Source: Neelides folsomi (lineage: Eukaryota; Arthropoda; Collembola; Neelipleona; Neelidae). From it: DNA of 64,000 nucleotides. A program made the position numbers and the translations under genes. Of this stretch, positions 63,828-64,000 are shown in pieces (position 1 is the first letter of the stretch; every line of letters starts with the position of its first letter). Under the pieces are notes generated by a model that was not told the origin of the DNA, did no database searches, and saw only the letters and a list, made by a program, of their open reading frames with translations. The DNA lies in assembly GCA_034687125.1 (NCBI GenBank), contig JAQGBZ010000205.1:1-64000 (forward strand), given 5' to 3'.

Positions 63828-64000
63828 GTCTAAACAAACATTTTTTAACTTATAAAAAACTAACTCTCAAATGTCAGAAAAATGAAAGAAAGTTTTGAGT
63901 TTCTCAAATTACCATTATAAGCATCAATTTCAATGAACATGTTTGCAGAACAATTAAAAGTGATGATAAGACTTCACTTTCATATTTGTAAATTATCCAT

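Overview
The window is animal nuclear DNA from an arthropod, most likely a crustacean or other pancrustacean. The evidence is multi-exon genes with short GT-AG introns (many 45-110 nt), a sevenless/ROS1 receptor kinase, a chitin-binding RR-type cuticle protein next to a small Gly-His-rich secreted protein, and short CCTAA (TTAGG-type) runs. The species cannot be fixed from the sequence alone. All exon boundaries below were read by eye from splice motifs, codon phase and family conservation.

Layout. 1-24063: AT-rich, with no exon I can support. It holds one clear miniature inverted-repeat element (11216-11914), a possible decayed tRNA-derived SINE (about 7540-7632) and some less AT-rich islands (notably 14.2-15.7 kb) that could be regulatory. 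24064-36465, minus strand: a large PDZ-domain scaffold gene. A 2.4-kb exon carries the start and the PDZ domain, and a second acidic exon 9.3 kb downstream probably belongs to the same gene, because the phases match and a hydrophobic motif recurs. The intron between them contains an unidentified GC-rich island (about 32958-33470). 36499-44734: AT-rich, nothing recognised. 44735-47914, minus: a complete 12-exon secreted carboxylesterase (593 aa) with an intact catalytic triad and the GQSAG elbow typical of juvenile-hormone-esterase-like enzymes. 49992-59826, minus: a complete 13-exon sevenless/ROS1 receptor tyrosine kinase (2294 aa) with nine fibronectin-III repeats, three beta-propellers, one membrane span and a kinase with its catalytic motifs intact. 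60447-61809, plus: an RR-type cuticle protein (356 aa), head-to-head with sev across 620 bp. 62428-63006, plus: a 119-aa Gly-His-rich secreted protein with a TATA box. 63552 to the window edge, plus: the first three exons of a SNAP-25-type SNARE, continuing outside the window.

The genes do not form a pathway. They are neighbouring single-copy eukaryotic genes: a receptor kinase, a synaptic SNARE, a scaffold, an esterase and two cuticle or secreted proteins. I see no defence system, CRISPR array, viral insertion or other exotic system. The least explained items are the GC-rich island in the scaffold intron, the hairpin-capped inverted-repeat element with its internal diverged copy, the long PDZ/acidic protein with its recurring ITV-type motif, and the C-terminal block of the Gly-His protein.
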